Under the pieces are notes generated by a model. The model worked only from the letters and a program-made list of their open reading frames with translations. It was not told where the DNA came from and did no database searches. Below, one piece after another: positions 53,520-63,054 of a stretch of 64,000 bases of DNA. The stretch lies in the NCBI GenBank assembly GCA_937944485.1, contig CALDYU010000005.1, positions 186,001 to 250,000 on the forward strand, in the 5' to 3' direction. Positions within the stretch are counted from its first letter, which is position 1. Each line of letters opens with the position of its first letter. The DNA comes from an uncultured Flavobacteriaceae bacterium (GTDB taxonomy: Bacteria > Bacteroidota > Bacteroidia > Flavobacteriales > Flavobacteriaceae). The position numbers and the translations under genes are program-made.

Positions 53520-54521
53520 ATGGAAGAAAATACTACTGTTGACATTAGTGCTGTAAATGAGAAAATTGCTCAAGAAAGTGCTTTTATCGATTTATTAATG
53601 TTAGAGATGAACAAAGTAATTGTTGGTCAAAAACATATGGTAGAACGATTACTCATCGGTTTACTTGGCCAAGGTCATATTTTACTCGAAGGAGTACCAG
53701 GGCTTGCCAAAACCTTAGCGATTAATACGCTATCAAAAGCCGTAAAAGGTGAATTTAGTCGTATTCAATTTACCCCAGATTTATTACCTGCTGACGTTGT
53801 AGGTACCATGATCTATAATATGAAGGTCAATGATTTTTCAATTAAGAAAGGCCCCATATTTGCGAACTTTGTTCTTGCAGATGAAATAAACCGAGCGCCA
53901 GCCAAGGTGCAATCAGCGTTACTTGAGGCTATGCAAGAAAAACAAGTGACCATTGGTGATGAAACATTTGCTCTTGATAAGCCATTTTTAGTAATGGCAA
54001 CGCAAAACCCAGTTGAACAAGAGGGTACTTATCCATTACCTGAAGCGCAAGTAGATCGTTTTATGTTGAAAACAGTTATTGATTATCCGAAGATGACTGA
54101 GGAACAATTGATTATGCGTCAAAATTTATTAGGGGCTTATGAAAAAGTTAAACCTGTAGTTACTATAAAACAAATTTTAAGTGCGCAAAAAGCAGTTCGT
54201 GAGGTTTATATGGATGAAAAGATTGAAAAATATATTCTTGATCTAGTGTTTGCAACACGCTATCCTGAAAAGTATAATCTTGAGAATTTAAAACCTCTCA
54301 TTAGTTTTGGTGCTTCACCACGTGGTAGTATAAACCTAGGAGTTGCGGCTAAATGTTATGCATTTATAAAGAGAAGAGGCTACGTAGTACCCGAAGATGT
54401 TCGTGCTGTTGTGCATGATGTTTTACGCCATAGAATTGGTATTACTTATGAAGCCGAAGCTGAGAATATCACTTCTGAAGAAATCATCAATAAGATCGTA
54501 AACGAAGTTGAAGTACCATAG
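53520..54521 (+). CDS. MoxR-family AAA+ ATPase
   Basis: 333 residues. It is a chaperone-like ATPase that activates VWA-domain partners. Walker A is GVPGLAKT (about 59-66), Walker B with sensor is LADEINRAP (around 123-131), sensor 1 MATQNPVEQEGTYPLPEAQ, broken as MATQNPVEQEGTY, and the arginine-finger region is DRFMLK. It heads the Bat operon here, though an 82-bp spacer with repeat-like DNA separates it from the next gene. Confidence 0.94.
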   Translation: MEENTTVDISAVNEKIAQESAFIDLLMLEMNKVIVGQKHMVERLLIGLLGQGHILLEGVPGLAKTLAINTLSKAVKGEFSRIQFTPDLLPADVVGTMIYNMKVNDFSIKKGPIFANFVLADEINRAPAKVQSALLEAMQEKQVTIGDETFALDKPFLVMATQNPVEQEGTYPLPEAQVDRFMLKTVIDYPKMTEEQLIMRQNLLGAYEKVKPVVTIKQILSAQKAVREVYMDEKIEKYILDLVFATRYPEKYNLENLKPLISFGASPRGSINLGVAAKCYAFIKRRGYVVPEDVRAVVHDVLRHRIGITYEAEAENITSEEIINKIVNEVEVP

Positions 54522-54603
54522 AGCAACGCTCTCAGTAGGCAGTAGTAGTAAGTAATAGTGCTTATCTCTGCCAACTGCCACTAAACACTGCCAACAACTT
54601 AGG
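54522..54603. repeat. Repeat-like spacer between moxR and the DUF58 gene
   Basis: The spacer contains GGCAGTAGTAG on the left and CTGCCAAC (54568-54575 and 54588-54595) on the right, so GGCAGT can pair with ACTGCC. The rest of the Bat operon is packed with gaps of only a few bases, so this interruption is unusual and resembles a dispersed repeat. Confidence 0.5.
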
Positions 54604-55470
54604 ATGGATACCAAAGAATTACTTAAAAAGGTTCGTAAGATTGAGATAAAGACGCGTCGTTTATCTGATCATATTTTTGGGGGTGAATATCATTCTACCT
54701 TCAAAGGACGAGGTATGACTTTTAGTGAAGTACGTCAATATCAATTTGGTGATGATGTTCGAAGTATTGACTGGAATGTTACCGCTCGATATAATGAACC
54801 TTATGTGAAAGTCTTTGAAGAGGAACGCGAGCTTACAATGATGCTCATGGCTGATGTAAGTGGTTCTGAATTGTTTGGCACAAATAAACAATTCAAAAAG
54901 GAAATTGTCACCGAAATTTGTGCCACACTTGCATTTTCTGCATTACAGAATAATGATAAGGCGGGTCTCATTCTTTTTTCAGATGAAGTTGAGTTATTTA
55001 TTCCTCCTAAAAAAGGGAAAAGTCATGTGCTTCGCATTATTAGAGAGCTCTTAGAATTCAAACCTAAAAGCAACAAAACTGATATTGCGGGAGCTTTGAA
55101 GTACCTTACGAATGTAATGAAGAAAAAAGCAATTGTTTTTGTGCTTTCTGATTTCATTGATGATGACTATGAGCGCACTATGAAAATAGTGGGCAATAAG
55201 CATGACGTAACAGGAATTCGAATTTACGATGAGCGAGAAGAGTCAATTCCTAATTTAGGAATGGTTCAAATGCAAGATGCTGAAACTGGCGCGATAACCT
55301 TAGTAAATACACAATCTAAAAGTGTACGAAACGGTTACGAAAAATATCATCGAGAACGCGTCAATTATTTTAAAGATACTTTCACCAAGTCGGGTTGCGG
55401 TGTTATTGATTGTCGGGTAGACGAAAGTTATGTGAAAAAATTATTAGGTTATTTTAAGCGTAGAGGATAA
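54604..55470 (+). CDS. DUF58-domain protein
   Basis: 288 residues. DUF58 is found with MoxR ATPases and is VWA-like. The conserved stretches are FSEVRQYQFGDDVRSIDWNV and the MIDAS-like MMLMADVSGSELFG, followed later by AIVFVLSDFIDDDYERT. It is thought to be folded or acted on by MoxR. Coordinated with the next gene at zero distance (stop at 55470, ATG at 55471). Confidence 0.92.
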   Translation: MDTKELLKKVRKIEIKTRRLSDHIFGGEYHSTFKGRGMTFSEVRQYQFGDDVRSIDWNVTARYNEPYVKVFEEERELTMMLMADVSGSELFGTNKQFKKEIVTEICATLAFSALQNNDKAGLILFSDEVELFIPPKKGKSHVLRIIRELLEFKPKSNKTDIAGALKYLTNVMKKKAIVFVLSDFIDDDYERTMKIVGNKHDVTGIRIYDEREESIPNLGMVQMQDAETGAITLVNTQSKSVRNGYEKYHRERVNYFKDTFTKSGCGVIDCRVDESYVKKLLGYFKRRG

Positions 55471-57195
55471 ATGCTAATTATATACGAAAAAGCGAAAAAA
55501 CTACGATGCAATCTGCTATTAAGACAGAGCGTCTCTTTATGCTTTTTTCTATGTTTTTCTTTTTATACCTATGCGCAATCAGGGCCAAAAATTAAATCAG
55601 AAGTAGACACTACTTTTATTAAAATAGGAGAACAGATTATCTGGACGGTCACCGTTGAAGTTGATTCTACAGCAAGCGTCATTTTTCCTGAAGGGCAGAC
55701 CTTTTCTCCATTAGAAATGGTTGAAGCTTATAAAACAGATACAACACGAAAAAAAAGTCGTTTACAGCTGCAAAGAGCGTATGCACTTACGCAGTTTGAT
55801 TCCGGATCTTATAAATTACCGACTCAATTCATTGATATTAATGGCGAGGGACATTACACAGATTCATTACGCATTATAGTCGCTGATGTACCAGTCGACA
55901 CGCTAAAACAACAAATGTATGACATCAAGGAATTGATGATCGTAGAAAAAAGCGGCAATGGTTGGCTGAAGATTATTTTATGGGTATTGTTGGCACTCCT
56001 TCTACTAGGAGCAATATTGTATTGGTTTGTTTTTCGAAAAAAACCTTTGACCGAAGAAGAAAAAGTTGCTCTTTTACCACCCTATGATCGAGCAATGCTC
56101 GAATTGAAAAATCTAGAAAACTCGAAATACCTCATTCAAGACGAATACAAAAAGTACTATTCTGAGCTTACTGATATTGTTCGCTCTTATTTAGAAGAAG
56201 ATGTTCATGTTTCTGCTTTAGAAAGTACAACAGATCAACTTATTGAGAAGCTAGAATTAATGACAGATTCTGGAGAGCTAGAACTCGACAAAGACACCAT
56301 TATTCAATTTAAAAGAATCTTACAAACTGCTGATTTAGTAAAGTTTGCGAAATCAAAGCCAGAAACCTCTATTGCAGAACAAGATCGAAAATCTATAGAA
56401 CAAATTGTTGTCAAAACCCATGAGGCCTTGCCAGAACCTACGGAAGAAGAATTGATGCAACAAGCAGAGTATTTAGAAGAGTTAGAGCGCAAAAAACAAA
56501 AGAAAAAAATAGTAATCGCTATTGCAAGCGTATTTGCCTTACTGCTAGTATCAGCTATCTCTGCAACAATCTATTACGGATTTACTTATACTAAAGACAC
56601 CATATTAGGTCATCCTACTAAAAAACTTTTAGAAAGTGAATGGATCAAAAGTTCATACGGTTTTCCACCATTAGAAATTGAATCTCCAGGGGTTTTAAAG
56701 CGTATAGAAGGTGAGTTGGTTTCTGGTTTGGTAAATCTAGATACCTTAAGTAATACTAAAAAGAAAGCTGCATTAGATATGTTGAAAAAAATCAACACTT
56801 CTAAAAATCTTGAAATATCAGAGTTCTTGTTGGAAACAGATATCGACGACTTTTATCTTAAATATGAAGATATCGCGTTGCCTGTTGATTCTGTAAATAT
56901 TAAAAAAGAAGCTCAGGCAGGTATTGAGTTGCTTGATAAGCAAGAACGTATCATAAACATTATTGTAAAAGATGAAATGTATAACACTCCTGAAGGGGCT
57001 GAAGGGCTGAAGCAATATGGCTCTCTAAGCTTTAAAAACAAGGATGGCGATTTTGACAAGAAAAAATATACCATTTTGAATTTCGCAAGACCAGGTAATT
57101 TTAAAAGGCTAACTATAATCTGGAATGTAGAGGATGAGTATTCAGAAAAAATTGTGGAGCGAATTATGGCTTCTATAGAAATTAAACCAGAATAA
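55471..57195 (+). CDS. BatD-like/DUF4381-type protein within the Bat operon
   Basis: 574 residues. Signal peptide (N-terminal LLLRQSVSLCFFLCFSFYTY region), a periplasmic beta-domain with SGPKIKSEVDTTFIKIGEQI at about 37-56, a TM segment near residue 166-188, then a cytoplasmic acidic helical region that includes YKKYYSELTDIVRSYLEEDV and resembles DUF4381. A second TM segment lies near 349-370, and a C-terminal domain of about 190 residues follows. That last domain has no family I recognise. The extra C-terminal domain makes it longer than an ordinary DUF4381 protein. Confidence 0.72.
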   Translation: MLIIYEKAKKLRCNLLLRQSVSLCFFLCFSFYTYAQSGPKIKSEVDTTFIKIGEQIIWTVTVEVDSTASVIFPEGQTFSPLEMVEAYKTDTTRKKSRLQLQRAYALTQFDSGSYKLPTQFIDINGEGHYTDSLRIIVADVPVDTLKQQMYDIKELMIVEKSGNGWLKIILWVLLALLLLGAILYWFVFRKKPLTEEEKVALLPPYDRAMLELKNLENSKYLIQDEYKKYYSELTDIVRSYLEEDVHVSALESTTDQLIEKLELMTDSGELELDKDTIIQFKRILQTADLVKFAKSKPETSIAEQDRKSIEQIVVKTHEALPEPTEEELMQQAEYLEELERKKQKKKIVIAIASVFALLLVSAISATIYYGFTYTKDTILGHPTKKLLESEWIKSSYGFPPLEIESPGVLKRIEGELVSGLVNLDTLSNTKKKAALDMLKKINTSKNLEISEFLLETDIDDFYLKYEDIALPVDSVNIKKEAQAGIELLDKQERIINIIVKDEMYNTPEGAEGLKQYGSLSFKNKDGDFDKKKYTILNFARPGNFKRLTIIWNVEDEYSEKIVERIMASIEIKPE

Positions 57196-57197
57196 AA

Positions 57198-58196
57198 ATG
57201 TTTGAAAATATAGCATTCGCAAATCCAGGTTTCTTTTGGTTGCTATTACTGCTTCCTCTAGCGGCGATCTGGTATTTTTTCAAACGAAAAGAACAAATGG
57301 CATCGCTTAAGATTTCTAGTGCTACAGGTTTTGCCTCATCTAGTTTTCTTCCAAAACTAAAGCCTGTGTTATTTTTCATGCGATTGTTGGCATTAGCGGC
57401 AATTATAACGGCAATGGCTAGGCCACAAAGTAAAGATGAATCTACAAAAACAAAAACGACCAAAGGTATAGATATTGTTATGGCAATAGATGTATCATCA
57501 AGTATGTTAGCCCGTGATCTCGAACCAAATCGTTTGGCTGCTCTTAAAAAAGTAGCAGCTGATTTTATAAAGAAGCGTCCTAATGATCGTATTGGACTAG
57601 TGGTTTATGCAGGAGAAGCTTATACTAAAACGCCAGTAACAAGCGATAAGTCTATTGTATTAAGAGCCTTAAAAGAAATAACATATGGGCAATTAAATGA
57701 CGGAACGGCTATTGGAATGGGGCTGGCTACCTCTGTTAATAGACTTAAAGAAAGTAAAGCACTTAGCAAAATTATCATTTTGTTAACTGACGGAGTCAAT
57801 AATTCTGGTTTCATTGAACCTCAAACAGCTGCAGATTTAGCACTCGAGTTTGGAATCAAAACGTATACCATTGGGCTCGGTACAAATGGAAATGCACTTT
57901 CTCCTGTATCCTATAATGCTGATGGCTCATTTCGATATGGCATGCGCCAAGTTGAAATTGACGAACCCTTATTAAAAGATATTGCTAAGGCCACTGGCGG
58001 AAGATATTTTAGAGCAACCAATAATAAAAAACTTGAAGAAATTTACGACGAAATAAATAAACTAGAAAAAACAGAAATTGAAGAGTTTAAGTTCACGAGA
58101 TATGATGAGAAATTCCGCCCATGGATCTTTTTTGCAGGGGCACTACTCTTATTGGAATGGCTCTTAAGAAATACGATATTTAGAAGTTTTATATAA
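57198..58196 (+). CDS. batA: BatA: VWA-domain membrane protein
   Basis: 332 residues. Two N-terminal membrane helices (one near FFWLLLLLPLAAIWYF and one near FFMRLLALAAIITAMA) precede a VWA domain with MIDAS DxSxS (IAIDVSSSML in protein terms AIDVSSSML), the second-metal Thr in DGTAIGMG, and ILLTDGVNNSG. A C-terminal TM segment closes it. It belongs to the Bacteroides aerotolerance gene cluster, in which two such VWA membrane proteins occur in tandem. Confidence 0.92.
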   Translation: MFENIAFANPGFFWLLLLLPLAAIWYFFKRKEQMASLKISSATGFASSSFLPKLKPVLFFMRLLALAAIITAMARPQSKDESTKTKTTKGIDIVMAIDVSSSMLARDLEPNRLAALKKVAADFIKKRPNDRIGLVVYAGEAYTKTPVTSDKSIVLRALKEITYGQLNDGTAIGMGLATSVNRLKESKALSKIIILLTDGVNNSGFIEPQTAADLALEFGIKTYTIGLGTNGNALSPVSYNADGSFRYGMRQVEIDEPLLKDIAKATGGRYFRATNNKKLEEIYDEINKLEKTEIEEFKFTRYDEKFRPWIFFAGALLLLEWLLRNTIFRSFI

Positions 58197-58198
58197 CT

Positions 58199-59239
58199 AT
58201 GAGATTCGACGAAGAAATATATTTTTATTTTTTGGCCATCATTCCGATGATGATCTTGCTATTTATACTACTTCAAGTTTGGAAAAATAGAACCCAAAAG
58301 AAATTTGCTAATTCCGATTTGCTAAAACGTCTAACTCCAGATAAATCAGATTTTAAGTCCAGTCTTAAACTAATTATAATCCTTTTAGGCATTACTTTTT
58401 TAACACTAGGTTTGGTTAATCCTAAAATAGGCACCAAACTAGAAACGGTTAAACGAGAAGGGGTAGATATCGTTTTTGCCGTCGACGTTTCTAAAAGTAT
58501 GTTGGCAGAAGATATTGCGCCAAATCGATTAGAAAAATCAAAACGCCTAGTTTCAGAAATTATCAATCAATTAAATAGTGACAGAATAGGTATTATTGCC
58601 TACGCTGGTCAAGCCTTTCCGCAATTACCTATTACTACTGATTACGGCGCCGCAAAAATGTTTTTGCAAAGCATGAATACGAATATGCTGACCTCTCAAG
58701 GTACTGCCATTGATCAGGCCATTAAACTCGCAACCACTTATTACGATGATGAAGATCAAACAAATAGAGTGTTGTTTATTATCTCAGATGGGGAAGATCA
58801 TTCAGAAGGCACAACCCTTCAAGCACTTGAAGAAGCCAATGAAGCAGGTATACAAACCTTTACTATCGGTGTTGGTAAACCCAAAGGAGCGCCAATCCCT
58901 ATAAAAAGAAAAGGCATTCTTGAAAGTTTAAAGAAAGATGCGCAAGGCGAAGTAGTAATCACTAAGCTCAATCAAGAAGTACTTTTAGATATTGCCGATA
59001 AAGGTAATGGCAAATATATAGATGGCACCAATACTGAAGAAGCCGTAAGCTACATCAAAGAGCAGCTCAATCAGATGGATAAAACGGAGTTTGAGGCCAA
59101 ACAATACTCCGAATTTAAAGACCAGTTTCAGTGGTTTTTGGCAGCAGCTTTGTTTTTTTTATTTTTAGATATTTTAGTTTTAGATAGAAAAACAAAATGG
59201 TTGCGAAAACTGAATTTGTTTAACGAAAATAGAACTTAA
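58199..59239 (+). CDS. batB: BatB: VWA-domain membrane protein
   Basis: 346 residues. Same plan as BatA: N-terminal membrane helices, VWA MIDAS in FAVDVSKSML, Thr in GTAIDQAIKLA and LFIISDGEDHSEGTT, and a C-terminal TM helix (WFLAAALFFLFLDILVL). It starts 2 bp after batA and is followed 4 bp later by batC. The paralogue of BatA, with the expected order in the operon. Confidence 0.92.
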   Translation: MRFDEEIYFYFLAIIPMMILLFILLQVWKNRTQKKFANSDLLKRLTPDKSDFKSSLKLIIILLGITFLTLGLVNPKIGTKLETVKREGVDIVFAVDVSKSMLAEDIAPNRLEKSKRLVSEIINQLNSDRIGIIAYAGQAFPQLPITTDYGAAKMFLQSMNTNMLTSQGTAIDQAIKLATTYYDDEDQTNRVLFIISDGEDHSEGTTLQALEEANEAGIQTFTIGVGKPKGAPIPIKRKGILESLKKDAQGEVVITKLNQEVLLDIADKGNGKYIDGTNTEEAVSYIKEQLNQMDKTEFEAKQYSEFKDQFQWFLAAALFFLFLDILVLDRKTKWLRKLNLFNENRT

Positions 59240-59243
59240 GGCC

Positions 59244-60077
59244 ATGAATAAAACACTTGTTTTTTTTATTGTACTCCTTGGCAATTTAACCTTTGCTCAA
59301 GACGAGGATTTAAAAGCCAAAGAAAAAGCACTTCTTATTTCTAAAAACTTGACTTGGGATGGCAATAAGGCACTTTCGGAAGAAAAATTTGCAGAGGCAG
59401 AAGTAGACTATAGAAAAGCGATTGCAAAGAGTGACAAAAATGCTGCAGCGCCTTATAATTTAGGCAATGCATATTATAATAATAAAACATACAGTGAAGC
59501 TTTCGGTCGTTACAAAAATGCGAGTACCATAGCTACTGATAAAAAAAGTAAGCATAAAGCATTTCATAATATGGGCAATGTCTTTATGAAACGTAAAGAG
59601 TATGAAAAAGCAGTTGAAGCATATAAGCAGGCATTGCGCAATAACCCCAATGATGAAGAAACTCGTTATAATTTAGCCCTCGCTAAAGAGATGCTTAAAA
59701 AAGAGCAAGACCAACAAAAAAACGATAATAAAGACGACAAAGAAAATAAGGATAAGGATAAAAAAGAGGATAAAGACAAAGATAAAAACGAAGGCGATAA
59801 GGGGGACAAAAAAGAAGATGACGAAAAGGGAGATAAGGGTGATGAAAAGAAAGAAGATAAAGATGAAGGTCAAGGAGATGAAAAAGAAGAAAAAAAGAAA
59901 AAACCCGAAGAAGGCGACCAGAAAAAACAACCCCAACAGCCGCGACCTAATCAGCTCTCTAAGCAGCAAGTGCAAAATTTACTAGAGGCAATGCAAAACG
60001 AAGAAAAAAAAGTTCAACAAAAAATTGACGCAAAAAAAGTAAAGGGCGTTAAGGTGAAAAATCAAAAGGACTGGTAA
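59244..60077 (+). CDS. batC: BatC: TPR protein with charged low-complexity tail
   Basis: 277 residues. A signal peptide (N-terminal VFFIVLLGNLTFAQ) leads into TPR repeats (about 35-145: AAAPYNLGNAYYNNKTYSEA, then KAFHNMGNVFMKRKEYEKAV and YKQALRNNPNDEETRYNLAL). The tail, about residues 150-245, is almost entirely Lys, Asp, Glu and Gln (DKKEDKDKDKNEGDKGDKKE style), then PRPNQLSKQQVQNLLEAMQ and a basic end. The tail is likely disordered and the source of the A-rich stretch in the DNA. Order fits the Bat operon. Confidence 0.88.
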   Translation: MNKTLVFFIVLLGNLTFAQDEDLKAKEKALLISKNLTWDGNKALSEEKFAEAEVDYRKAIAKSDKNAAAPYNLGNAYYNNKTYSEAFGRYKNASTIATDKKSKHKAFHNMGNVFMKRKEYEKAVEAYKQALRNNPNDEETRYNLALAKEMLKKEQDQQKNDNKDDKENKDKDKKEDKDKDKNEGDKGDKKEDDEKGDKGDEKKEDKDEGQGDEKEEKKKKPEEGDQKKQPQQPRPNQLSKQQVQNLLEAMQNEEKKVQQKIDAKKVKGVKVKNQKDW

Positions 60078-60085
60078 GATCAAAA

Positions 60086-61852
60086 ATGCTTAAAAAATAT
60101 TACATCGCATTTCTTTTATTATTTATGGCATTGCATACCAATGCCCAAGATAAAGATGCTGTCACTTTTGAGATGCTCGTTAGCAAAGAGAAATTAGGCA
60201 TTAATGAACGGCTTCGTGTTGATTTTCAAATGAACAAAGACGGGGATAACTTTACCCCGCCTAATTTTAATGGCTTTCGTGTTTTAATGGGGCCATCGCA
60301 ATCGATTAGTTCTTCTTGGGTCAATGGGGTTCGAAGTTATTCTAAAACATATTCCTATACCTTAGCCCCAACCGCTAGAGGTACATTCACCATTAACCAG
60401 GCCTCTATTGTGATCGCTGGCAAGACTTATAAGTCACTAGCAAAAAAAATTGAGGTCACAGCTGCTGTTGATCGCCCAAATGGACAGGTAACCGTTGATG
60501 ATGTTGCTGATGAAAACCTACATTTAATAGCTGAAGTTTCTAAAACTAACCCCTATTTAAATGAAGCCACAACTGTTGTCTATAAATTATATTTTAGTTC
60601 ATCTATTGGTATTTCAAATTACCGTGCTTTAGATAATCCTAAATACAATAACTTTTGGAGTCAAGATATTCCTGTTACGCGAATTAATGCACAAAACGGT
60701 ACTTACAAAGGGAAACCCTATCGGTATGTCATTTTAAAACGTGTTGTATTATATCCGCAAAAAGCGGGGAAACTAGAAATTGAACCCTTGTCTTTATCGG
60801 TTACTGTTGATGTACTCACTAATAGACGTGACTTTTTCGGTGGACGAATTTATTCACAAACAGATAAAACAGTTTCCGCTGGCAAAAGAACCATTACCGT
60901 AAAGGACTTGCCTTCAAAAGGTAAGCCGGCTGATTTTGGTGGGGCTGTTGGTGACTTTGACTTTGAAGTGACCACAAGCAAAAATAGCCTCAATGCTTCT
61001 GAATCATTACAGGCGAAGGTCAAAGTAAGTGGTAAGGGAAATTTAAAATTGTTTCAATTGCCAGAACCTAACTTGCCCAGTTCCTTAGAGGTTTATGAGC
61101 CAGAATTTGATGAAAAAGTTCGAACGAACCTCTCTGGCATGCAAGGGTCCGTGACAAACAGTTATACCATTGTTCCTTCATTTAAGGGTAAATATCCTAT
61201 TCCGAGTATTTCATTTAGTTATTTTGATCCTAAAACCGAAAAATATAATACCCTCACTTCTGAAGAGAAAGTAATTGATGTTATTCAGGGACCTGCGAAT
61301 GCCTCTTCAGACGTTATTGTAGGAAATAAAGAGGCTGTAGTAGCAACAGGTGATCAATTTCATTTCATTAAGACTACGCCGAATTTATCTGCGATTGCTT
61401 CAAACTACTTTTTTAGGTCTACACCTTTTTATCTCTGGCTAATATTGCCTTTACTATTCATCCCTCTAGCTATTTTTATTAGTAAAAAAAGAACAGCGAT
61501 TTCACGAGATGTTGCGGGCAATAAAATAAAGCGAGCAAATCGATTAGCACGTAAGTATTTGTCTGCGGCCAAAAAAACCTTAGGCCATAAAGAAGATTTT
61601 TATATCGCCCTAGAGAAAGGGCTACACAATTACTTAAAAGCCAAATTAAAAATTGAAACTTCTGAATTTAGCAAAGAAAAAATAGCAATCCTATTTTCAG
61701 AAAAAGAGGTTGATGCAACCACAACAAATGGTTTTATCGAGTTGCTTAAAAACTGTGAAATGGCTAGATATAGCCCCTTTTCGAATGTTCAAATGAAACA
61801 AGATTATGAGAAAGCTAGTGAAGTTATCTCGTATTTAGATAAACAATTATAA
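60086..61852 (+). CDS. batD: BatD-family protein
   Basis: 588 residues. Signal peptide ending near HTNAQ, then a large periplasmic beta-rich region (BatD/oxygen-tolerance domain) with VRSYSKTYSYTLAPTARGTF, broken as VRSYSKTYSY and TLAPTARGTF, and RVVLYPQKAGKLEIEPLSLS. A TM segment near residues 450-466 (FYLWLILPLLFIPLAIFI) is followed by a cytoplasmic helical tail with ALEKGLHNYLKAKLKIETSE. The order and domains match the Bat cluster. Confidence 0.9.
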   Translation: MLKKYYIAFLLLFMALHTNAQDKDAVTFEMLVSKEKLGINERLRVDFQMNKDGDNFTPPNFNGFRVLMGPSQSISSSWVNGVRSYSKTYSYTLAPTARGTFTINQASIVIAGKTYKSLAKKIEVTAAVDRPNGQVTVDDVADENLHLIAEVSKTNPYLNEATTVVYKLYFSSSIGISNYRALDNPKYNNFWSQDIPVTRINAQNGTYKGKPYRYVILKRVVLYPQKAGKLEIEPLSLSVTVDVLTNRRDFFGGRIYSQTDKTVSAGKRTITVKDLPSKGKPADFGGAVGDFDFEVTTSKNSLNASESLQAKVKVSGKGNLKLFQLPEPNLPSSLEVYEPEFDEKVRTNLSGMQGSVTNSYTIVPSFKGKYPIPSISFSYFDPKTEKYNTLTSEEKVIDVIQGPANASSDVIVGNKEAVVATGDQFHFIKTTPNLSAIASNYFFRSTPFYLWLILPLLFIPLAIFISKKRTAISRDVAGNKIKRANRLARKYLSAAKKTLGHKEDFYIALEKGLHNYLKAKLKIETSEFSKEKIAILFSEKEVDATTTNGFIELLKNCEMARYSPFSNVQMKQDYEKASEVISYLDKQL

Positions 61853-61863
61853 TCGAACTATAA

Positions 61864-62628
61864 GTGCTAGTAAAAAAAGTATTTTCTTTCGTATTTCTAC
61901 TGCTAAGCTTTTCAGTTTGGAGTCAAAATGACGCGCTTTTTAATAAAGCGACCGATGCCTATAATGAAGGAGATTTCAACACGTCCATTGAAAACTATTT
62001 AGCTATTCTTGAAAACGGGAAGCACTCTGCAGCATTATATTTTAACCTTGGCAACGCCTATTATAAATTGAATCAAACGGCTCCGAGTATTTACTATTAT
62101 GAAAAGGCACTACTGCTAGCTCCTAATGACCAAGAAATAAAAAACAATCTTGGCTATGCTCAAAACATGACTTTAGATGCTATTGAGCCGATGCCAAAGA
62201 CTACTTTTTCAAAAGTATATGATGGTATCGTTCTTTTTCTATCATTTGATCAATGGGCCTATCTTGCTATAATCGGTGTGCTTCTATTCGTACTTCTTTA
62301 TATTGCTTTTTACTTTTTTGAATTCGCTAGATATAAGAGAATCGCATTCATATTAAGTCTTGTCTTGTTGTTTATAGGCTGTGTTTCACTGGTTTTTGCT
62401 TACTTACAATTTTCAGACTTTAATGATGACAAGCCTGCAATCGTTTTTGACAATGAGGTAAAAGTAACTTCAGAGCCCAACAAAAGAAGTCAAACAGTTT
62501 TCACACTTCATGAAGGCACGAAATTGAATGTCATAGAAGAATTGAAAGACTACAAAAAAATTCGTATTGCAGATGGTCAAACTGGTTGGTTAACTTCAGA
62601 AAGTATAAAGTTGTTGAAAGATTTTTAA
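61864..62628 (+). CDS. batE: BatE: TPR plus SH3-like protein
   Basis: 254 residues starting at a GTG. A signal peptide is followed by TPR units (ATDAYNEGDFNTSIENYLAI and ALYFNLGNAYYKLNQTAPSI), then two TM helices (about residues 140-160 and 165-180), then a C-terminal SH3-like domain with VTSEPNKRSQTVFTLHEGTK and IADGQTGWLTSESI. It is the last gene of the Bat operon in the window and would sit in the inner membrane with TPR and SH3 on the periplasmic side. Confidence 0.9.
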   Translation: MLVKKVFSFVFLLLSFSVWSQNDALFNKATDAYNEGDFNTSIENYLAILENGKHSAALYFNLGNAYYKLNQTAPSIYYYEKALLLAPNDQEIKNNLGYAQNMTLDAIEPMPKTTFSKVYDGIVLFLSFDQWAYLAIIGVLLFVLLYIAFYFFEFARYKRIAFILSLVLLFIGCVSLVFAYLQFSDFNDDKPAIVFDNEVKVTSEPNKRSQTVFTLHEGTKLNVIEELKDYKKIRIADGQTGWLTSESIKLLKDF

Positions 62629-62691
62629 AATTTATTTAACAAAAAAATTATAGTATTCCCTTTATCTTCGCGTTTCGATTTAAAATCAATA

Positions 62692-62985
62692 ATGAAATCA
62701 TCAGTATTAGTCATATTAGCTACATTATTAACCACTGCAATAATAGCACCTTCGGTTATTATTCTGACTAATTTAGATGATACAGTTATTGCCATTGATT
62801 TCAATGAAGAAGAAAAAAAAGAGGAGAAAAAAGAAGCCAAAGAAAAAGATTTTCTTTTTGATGAGAATAATAACTTTTTGGCGCAACTATATGCCTCGAA
62901 AAACAATGTGTTTCCTATATATTTAGAAAGTAGTTCTTCTACATCACTAGGGATATTTCTTCCTCCACCAGAACATACATTTTAG
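62692..62985 (+). CDS. Small hypothetical secreted or membrane protein
   Basis: 97 residues, not recognised. An N-terminal hydrophobic stretch (VLVILATLLTTAIIAPSVII) acts as signal or anchor. It is followed by an acidic/Lys-rich section (EEEKKEEKKEAKEKDF) and a C-terminal part with NNVFPIYLESSSSTSLGIFL and a final PPPEHTF. It lies 69 bp before the second SulP gene on the same strand and may be its small partner. A near-consensus -7 box (TATCTTCG) is about 22 bp upstream. Confidence 0.5.
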   Translation: MKSSVLVILATLLTTAIIAPSVIILTNLDDTVIAIDFNEEEKKEEKKEAKEKDFLFDENNNFLAQLYASKNNVFPIYLESSSSTSLGIFLPPPEHTF

Positions 62986-63054
62986 TTTCACATTTTTATT
63001 TAATTAACTAATCCGTCTTGGTATTAACTACTAAGGCGAAACTAATTTTTTGTT

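Noticed and set aside
59673-59975. Reverse-strand hydrophobic open frame opposite batC
   Set aside because: It is the complement of the Lys/Asp/Glu-rich tail; long runs of Phe, Ile, Leu and Val are a product of that composition.
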